Shown here: positions 57,409 through 64,000 of the stretch, piece by piece
Numbering within the stretch: the stretch's first letter is position 1
Layout of the letters: each line of letters opens with the position of its first letter
Origin: Inia geoffrensis
Taxonomy: Eukaryota; Chordata; Mammalia; Artiodactyla; Iniidae
Reading direction: 5' to 3'
NCBI GenBank assembly: GCA_036417435.1
Contig: CM070899.1
Location: 157,051,494-157,115,493 of the forward strand
Length of the DNA: 64,000 nucleotides
The notes under the pieces: generated by a model
Database searches by the model: none
Told to the model about the DNA's origin: nothing
What the model saw: only the letters and a program-made list of their open reading frames with translations
Made by a program: the position numbers and the translations under genes

Positions 57409-57990
57409 AAAAATATATATATATATATGCACAACGTGAGAGCTCCGAGTTAAGTTGTATTTGAGGCAAAATGAAGACTGCAGGCCAGGAGACAGCGTTT
57501 CAGATAGCTCTGAGAAACTGCTCCGAGGAGGGGAGGGGAGGGGAGGGGCCAGGACACATAGGAATTTTGCAACAAAGAGCAGGTAAATTGGGAACGTCAA
57601 AAAATTTTTGTTAAATAAAGAAAACCAGATATCTCAAGTTAAGGAATTTAGCGCTTTTCTGTGTGTGGGAAGATGCTGGGCTCACTGAAATCATTCCTTT
57701 GATGTGCACCTCAGCTATCTGGGGCCTGTATTTTCACATCCTGAGTTTCCTCAGGGCTCACCGCAGGGAGTGGCTGCAGTCTGATGGCTGCTAGAAGGCA
57801 GGTATTCTTTTCAGCCCTGAGTTTTCTCAGGGCTCACCGGCTCTCCTCGGAGGGTTGCAATCATTGGTGACTGTGACAGCCTTTGTTTATTGATATGTCA
57901 GGAAATATTCCATTTATAAATATTCCATTCCATTTATAAATACTCCATTTATCACCCTGGACACCTAAGAACACCCTTCCTGCCAGGGTG
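57409..57990. repeat. LTR-like or other retroelement repeat, family unassigned
   Basis: After (TA)n at 57,412-57,427 comes GTTGTATTTGAGGCAAAATG, GAATTTTGCAACAAAGAGCAGG, CTCAAGTTAAGGAATTTAGC and GAAATCATTCCTTTGATGTG, a layout I associate with cetartiodactyl LTR repeats. It contains a G-quadruplex motif at 57,530-57,548 and short tandem ATTCCATTTATAAAT copies at 57,908-57,950. Confidence 0.4.
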
Positions 57991-60900
57991 CCGGCTGGGT
58001 GCTCTCACACACATTCTTCCTTTCTAGAAGGCAATTTGCCCCTAAATGCACATTCCCTTGCTGGCTCCCAGGACATTCACAGGGACAAGCCCAATCTTGG
58101 TGACGGAAGAGCAAGTCACAGGAGGTGTCACAGCTCCTCAACCCAGGGCCTGGTTAGGACACCAGGGACGAACAGATGAGGATGCACTGGGCAACCGTGA
58201 AAGGCCAGGTCCAAGAGCCAGTAGGCACTTTGGAGATGTGACCATGACAAAGTGTTACAGTGAGTGGGAAAGGGCCAAACGTACAATGACCGTGTGGGAC
58301 GATCCCACGTTTAATGTTAAAATAGACACAGGCTGACCTGTTAACATAGTAGCTCGTGGGATTAGAGTTATTGCTTTTCCTCCTTGTTAAGTTTTCTCTC
58401 AATACTTTCCTGTCTCCCAAATCCTCTTTCACGAACATGCTTGACTTTTTAAATCAGAAATAAAAACAAATGCAACGCACTGAAATTACAGTCTTCCAGT
58501 AAAGTCAACTTCTTAGGAAAAGTAGGAAAAAAAAAAAACACTCTCACACCTAACCTGGTCCCAGAGCACCAAGAGCGAGTCATAACATGGGTGGAGCACA
58601 CATTTTCCAACTGTTGATGGGACCCAACTCAGAAGCTGCCATCTGGTCCAGGGATGGTGGATTTGGGTCATCTGAAAAGGCATGTCATTGCCAGGGACAC
58701 TATGGAGCTCTCTGCGTGGCTGTCCACACTCCTGGTGTCCTTAGTCTTGCCGTCACTATCGTGTTCTTGCAGAAAGGTCCTCAAAGCTGGGCTCCTCACA
58801 AGTTCAAAAGTGCTGCAGCCCCACCAGCATCCTGGCTTCTGGCCAGGCTGCGGGGCATCTCAGAACCTGGTGGGCCTCGCCTGCTGCACTGTCCCGGGCC
58901 ACCCCTAAGGCCCTCCTAGAAGGCTGTCCCCACACCAAAGCCACCCTGTGGACCCCTTGAAGTCAGCCAGGAGGCTTCTTTACACACCCAACTGCTTTCT
59001 CTAAACACGAGTGGGTGAAGACAGGACCTAAGGGGGGCACCCTGCCTGAAACCTCACATACTTCCCCCGAGACCTGTAATGAGATGAAGCTCACAGACGT
59101 CCCCAGCCCACTGAGGACAGCTGTCCACGCGTGGAGGAGCCTGGGCCACCTATGGGATGACCCTCCCCCACACCAGGATCCCTGGGTTCCCATGCCCACT
59201 CCCCACTGTGACTCAGGCAGACCCTTCCCCTCTGGCCTACAACTTGCATACCGGCTTCAAAACAAAGGCCACAGTCCAGACCGCTCTGAAAGCTCGGGGA
59301 CTCTGGGACCCTCTGAAGAGCCTCACACAGTAGGGAAGAGCCACACCATCCAGAGGAATGGCCATAACTCCTGTGACGGCTTCTCCCAGGACTTGGTGGC
59401 TTCGGCCACTCTCCTAGTGCTCCTGGTTCAGCCAAGGACACACGGCCGTCTGCTGATTCTGCCGTCTGGCTTTATGGAATTCTAGGGACGTTCGACCTTG
59501 TCTGCTTTGGTTAATTCACACCCAACCTCACACTGGCTGGAGAGGCGCCGGAAGCTGTGACCCCCAGGGAGCCCCACAGGCCCAAGACAGGGTAGGGAAG
59601 CAGCCTGGAGGGACTGAAGCCCCCTCCTGCCATCCGTGCTCCTGACTCCCATCCTCCCGCTGGGCCCCCATCTCCTCCTCAGCCACCTGGTGGGCACCCC
59701 CGCAGGCTCACGTGGCAGGAGGCCAGGGCAAGCATCAGAGGGGAGGTGGCCAACCAGGGCTGACAGGCTGACACCGGCCAGGCCCAGAGACGGGGGTCCA
59801 GGGCTGGGCAACCACAAGCAAGCACGCCCGAAATTCCCGGACCCCTGGACGACGGCCGCTCAGCCGACCGGAGGGCTACTCCTCCCACCACAGCCCCACG
59901 GGCACACACTTCCCACAGGCGCCGGGCAGGAGCTGCTCTGGGAACAGAGTGCCCGGGTCAAGACCGTGGGCGGGTCCCTGGAGAGCTCGGGGCAGCAGCA
60001 CTTCCATGGGTCCCGGGACGCCCCCAGTGGAATGACAGTCGCACACTGTGATGCTCCAAAGCCCCTATGGCTGGGCGGTAGGCCCCCACTCCCCCCCACA
60101 GCTGCACTTCAGTTCCAGACAGAACACAGGCCTCCACACACAGCCCACGGCGGCCACCATGGCTGCAAATCAGAGCCCAAAGCATGGAGGCTGGCGAGCA
60201 GTCATGTCTGGGCAGGTGGCTGTGCGGCTGTGACCTTGCGGCCAGGCCCGGGTGCCGGGAGGGCTTCCGGGGCTGAACACTGGTGAACTGTCCCCCAAGG
60301 GTGAGCACAGAGCCAAGCAACTGCTCTGGGAGGTACAACTGGGTGCCACATAATCTCTCTTTTTTGAGCTTTTCTGAAATTTCCCAAATCATTTACAGTT
60401 AACATTTCATTTTCAATAAGAACATGTGTGCACGTGTGCCATGCGTGGCCCTCGTCCTCCCAGAGAGCACTAGGGCTGGGCTGACATAGGCAGACCCTTG
60501 GGTTCTGCTGTCACTTTAGCGCAAAACCAAGTGGGAGAGGGTAGCAGGGGCCGCCAGCCACTCTGGTGGGCTTCGCCGAATCCTCTTCTCTTCCCTCGCG
60601 TGGGCAGCCTGACATCCTGCCAAGTCCTGTGCGCTTTTCACTTTCCTCACCAGCAGAGAAACCCAGGGTTTGGGTCTTGCCTTCAGAAGTAGACAAGGGG
60701 TGCCCAGCAAGAGGAGGAGGAAGCCACCAGAGCTGAGGCTGACCACGGGGAGCTGTCAGGAAAGCCGGGCTGCAAGCACTCGAGCATGAGAAGGGCTGCT
60801 AGAAGCACACCTTCCCTCCTCCTGGGCGGGGGCTGTGCATTCCCCCAAAGATGCCCATGGAGGGGAGGGTCACACATGCAATCCTGAGGCCCAGAAGCCG

Positions 60901-62218
60901 GGGGACACGAAGAGCACCGTGACACCCACTTCTCCTTTCTTCTTCCCCTGGCCTCCTGAGTCATGCCGCTCTGCCCCCCTTCTCTCCCCTCCCTTGGTGC
61001 CCCCAGCCAGACCCTGCTGGTAAGGAGCCCGCACAGGACTCCCCTTCCCACCATCCCTCACGACCCCTGGATGCCCACACTCTGGGCCTGGCTCTCATCA
61101 CCAAGGCCAACACCCCTCCAGCTCAGACCTGCCTCCGGAGGGGCCCCTCTGACTTGCCCTTTGCCCCCCACCCCCCAGTGGCTGGGCGGTGCCTCTCTGC
61201 TCCCACACCCCCGAGAGTCCAACCCCAAGCCCCCCTCCCTTACAGAAAACTGGCTCATAGCTTTGGAAAGACCGCCCTTTCCCCTCTCCCCACCCACAAG
61301 CACCAAGAATGGCACTTCCCAAACCTCCGCCAGCTCAGCGCGGCCTTGGCACAGGAACCAGCACTCTGGTGACCCTGGTCTCCCAAGCGGTCCCCAGGCT
61401 CGGCGGCAGGAGCCTTCTCCTCGGGAGCCTTGGTGCTGCCAGAGGAGCTCTGGGGGGATGCCTGTGATGCCGGGGAGACACTGAGCCCCAGCTCCGTGCC
61501 TCCCTGAGCGGTTTCTTAGCCCCCAGGCACTCCCACCTCCTGAGTGTGGCCCCGTCACAGACCTGGCCCACCACAGCCCTGGCTGAAGGCCAACGGGCAG
61601 GGCCCCTGTGCTCCCCACACCCCCACCGAGCCCTTCCCCTGCCGGCCACCCAACCCACTGCTCCTGTAGGTACCTCCCCAATGGCAGGGGCTGTGGCGCG
61701 GTGGGCGGGGAAGCCGGTGCCGCAGGGCCACCAGCCCACCCATGGACTGACCACATGGGCCGACGACCAGGGGCCCGGGCCATCCTTGTCTGGAAACTGA
61801 AAGGTTCGGAGAACAGGTGATGCTTTCACTTCTTCTTCAGTTGAAGGTGATACCTCTGAAAGAGGAGGCATGGAAGTGAGCCGCTGTGACAATGTGGGCA
61901 TCACCTCATGGGAGCCCCTCGCTAGAGCAGAGGTTGGGGTGAGGGTGGCAGGGCTCGCCCCTGGCCTGGAAGCCCCCGAGGCTGAGAGGCCGAGGTCCAG
62001 GTAGGAAGAGGGAGAAGGAAGAGGTGGCAGTGGGGCTCCAGCAGGACGGGGCCCGGGGAGATGAGTGGAGCCAGGCTGCAGCTGGGGACGGTGGCCCAGG
62101 GGTGACCGAATGTGGACGGTGGCATAGGGAGGAGTCCTGAGCACATCCGTCTTACTTCTCACCAAGGGGATGGGGACCAGCCCAGGAGGAAAGGCAGCTG
62201 GTACTAAGGAGGCGCTCT
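57991..62218. other. Intron; no gene seen
   Basis: GC-rich, repeat-poor DNA. The 396-codon minus frame (61,335-62,525) starts to the right, runs through the microsatellite and is not supported as coding. Confidence 0.45.
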
Positions 62219-62279
62219 GAGCTGAGAGAGGGAGGGAGAGAGAAAGGGGGAGAGAGGGAGGGAGGGAGAAAGAGAGAGA

Positions 62280-62323
<44 letters not shown>
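62219..62323. repeat. (GA)n/(GGGA)n followed by (GT)n
   Basis: Purine-only tract at 62,225-62,280, then an uninterrupted (GT)n at 62,282-62,323. Confidence 0.95.
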
Positions 62324-62325
<2 letters not shown>

Positions 62326-64000
62326 AAGGGGTGGGGTGGAGAGGTCAGGAAAAGGATACTTTCTGCAACCACAGATGGGTGATCTTCCCAGAAGCTGTGG
62401 AGCCCAGCCCATCGACCTGGTGTTCTGTGTGGAAGGTCGGGTTCCTGTGGGGACACACAGGCTGGAGGCTCACCCGGGTGCTGGGCGGCGGGGGCCTTTG
62501 CCAGGACTGGGGCTCGTGGGCACACTCGGGTGCTCGGGACGGCACGAGGAAAGCCTGTCCTCCGACGCCCTTCCCCTAGAACTGGGATCAGAGCCAGTGA
62601 CCACTGACTTTACCCACAGGGTAGGAGAGGTGACGAGCCACTGGGGACTAAGGTCCACCCAGGAGGGCTCCCGGTCATACATGGGAAGGTGCGGATAAAA
62701 CACGGAGACCTGCCACCAGCCAGCTGAGCGGGTGCCCTGGGTCAGCGGTGTCCTGTGTTGGGAGGTGCCCATCCGCACCTGCTGCGGGGACTCAGCTCGG
62801 CCTCACGGCAGCGACAACCCCAGACCAGGCGGGTGCTGCCCAGCGGGGATATCAGGCCCACCACTGTCGCCGGTGAAGGGGCCGGGGCAGCAGGAGAGGC
62901 TCAGCTCTCCGCCTTTCGAGACCCCACCCACTCCTCACCCTCACTCAGTGCCTCATTTCACCCCAGGGTGCCCTCACCACACGCTGTGCACAGGGCCCCA
63001 CGGTGGGAGAGGCGCAGGCCTCCCAGGCCCAGGGCAGCTCACAGGGACAGGGCCGCATGGCTCTGGCCGTGCAACACCAAGTCCTCTAGGGACAGAAATG
63101 CCAGACACAGGCAGGGTCTCGGCGGCACTCGGGACCATGAAGAACCGCCCACCGCCCCCCACCCCAGCACCGTCCAGGCACCCCACATACACAGCTGCAC
63201 ACGTGGGTCCGTGTGGGCCACTGGCCAGGCCAGCCCCCAGCCCCGGCCCTGTCACCTTGACCCACAGCCCTTCTCTCTCCTCGACAGCCCAGTGCTCCTG
63301 GGCCGGGCTGCAGCGGGGGCTGGGACCTCAATGCCCGGGAGCGTGTGACCTCACGTGCCTCCTGGCTGGCGCACCCTGCCCCCTGGTGTGGCCCGGGTCC
63401 CATCATTGCCTCCTCGACCACAAGCCTGTGAAAAGCCCGAGAGGAAGCACCTGCCCCAGACAACAGGCCCCAACTCCCCGGCCTGGCCCCAAGCGTCGGG
63501 GCACCCAGCCTGCGGCCTCGGGCGCTGGACCTCGGCCCGCCGTGTAGAGGCAGGACCCTGCTCCAGCCTTGGGGCGGCGGGCACTATCCTCCAGGAGCGC
63601 AGAGGGGCCCTGGCCACAGCCCCTCCCGCCCCACCCCTGCCGGCCATCCTTCCGGCTCCTTACTGCCCTGGAATCCACTGAGATGTGCTGACAGAAAGGT
63701 CCTACTGCTTTTAGGGAAAAGAATCTGTAAGCCTCAGAGCCAGGACTCACTCTCCACATTCTCAGGACAGATCCTGTGACCCCGGAGTTTGGCCTCAAGG
63801 AGGAGTGTTGAAGGGCAGCCCAGGCCTCCTGGAGCTCTCCCTTCTCACCGGTGGAAACAGGCCCCTCAGCCCAGGCTCCGGAGCAGGGGGTGACCCCCCC
63901 CATGAGCCAGGCCCACATCGGTGGGGCAGGGGCAGGCCACCCCAAATACTGAGCACCCAACTGCGGCCAGGCCAGTTCCCAGCCTGCTCCCAGCAGCCCA
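62324..64000. other. Intron, GC-rich; no gene seen
   Basis: The 271-codon plus frame at 62,732-63,547 and overlapping minus frames show no domain. No KLF13 exon 1 sequence is visible up to the window end. Confidence 0.45.

Larger units (their letters stand above)
39425..64000 (-). other. KLF13: KLF13 intron 1 (partial; exon 1 outside window)
   Basis: Everything upstream of the exon 2 acceptor on the minus strand is read as intron 1. No stretch resembles KLF13 exon 1, which should encode the Ala/Pro-rich N-terminus, the basic region and the CHYAGC-type first finger and carry a large CpG island. The human gene spans roughly 50 kb, so a missing exon 1 is expected. Repeats and other content of the intron are listed separately. 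Confidence 0.75.

Noticed and set aside
61335..62525. 396-codon minus-strand open frame, the longest in the window
   Set aside because: It runs straight through a (GT)n/(GA)n microsatellite, giving His-Thr and Ser-Leu-Pro runs. It has no domain, lies in GC-rich intron DNA and overlaps other frames.
62732..63547. 271-codon plus-strand frame that could have been KLF13 exon 1 or another gene
   Set aside because: Wrong strand for KLF13 and no resemblance to its N-terminus or first zinc finger.

Overview
The window is mammalian nuclear DNA, most likely from a whale or dolphin. The main evidence is a set of tRNA-derived CHR-type SINEs, including the shorter form whose tRNA-unrelated part begins with a GCGGTACGCGGGCCTCTCAC-like block. 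That form is typical of cetaceans. No ruminant BovB or Bov-tA elements were recognised. There are no operons, phage genes, CRISPR arrays or other prokaryotic structures.

Only one protein-coding gene can be supported. On the minus strand, 39,135-39,424 is the last coding exon of a Krueppel-like factor, recognised as KLF13. It encodes zinc fingers 2 and 3 and the Ser-rich C-terminus. A consensus splice acceptor precedes it. A 3' UTR of about 5.6 kb follows and ends near 33,495, after an AATAAA at 33,514-33,519. The UTR holds a possible proximal poly(A) site near 36,675, a perfect 8-mer match to the miR-125 seed, a Pumilio-type motif, a 24-bp tandem duplication and a (GCC)13 tract right next to the stop codon. 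Exon 1 (N-terminus and zinc finger 1) is not in the window, so 39,425-64,000 is read as part of intron 1.

Layout: 1-33,490 is the flank downstream of KLF13. It holds MIR and L2-type relics, a block of minus-strand L1 fragments (4.4-10.3 kb) broken by LTRs and SINEs, two related LTR-like copies (13.9 and 21.1 kb), a complete solo LTR with a 4-bp target duplication (16.39-16.85 kb), a plus-strand L1 3' end with two nested SINEs (22.9-24.2 kb), a strong CpG island (26.35-26.68 kb), an internally deleted Tigger1-like element (27.57-27.84 kb) and more SINEs near 30 kb. Then comes the KLF13 terminal exon, in which no transposon was recognised. The intron holds an old AT-rich repeat block, an MLT1-like LTR, a CpG-rich patch at 44.0-45.0 kb, a cetacean SINE, two old L1 3' ends, microsatellites and long G/C-rich stretches without recognisable genes.

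I found no convincing new multi-gene system. The best leads are regulatory: the CpG island at 26.35 kb with no recognised gene, the CpG-rich patch inside the KLF13 intron, and the control elements in the KLF13 3' UTR. All repeat names are pattern recognition from memory, so subfamily assignments are provisional.
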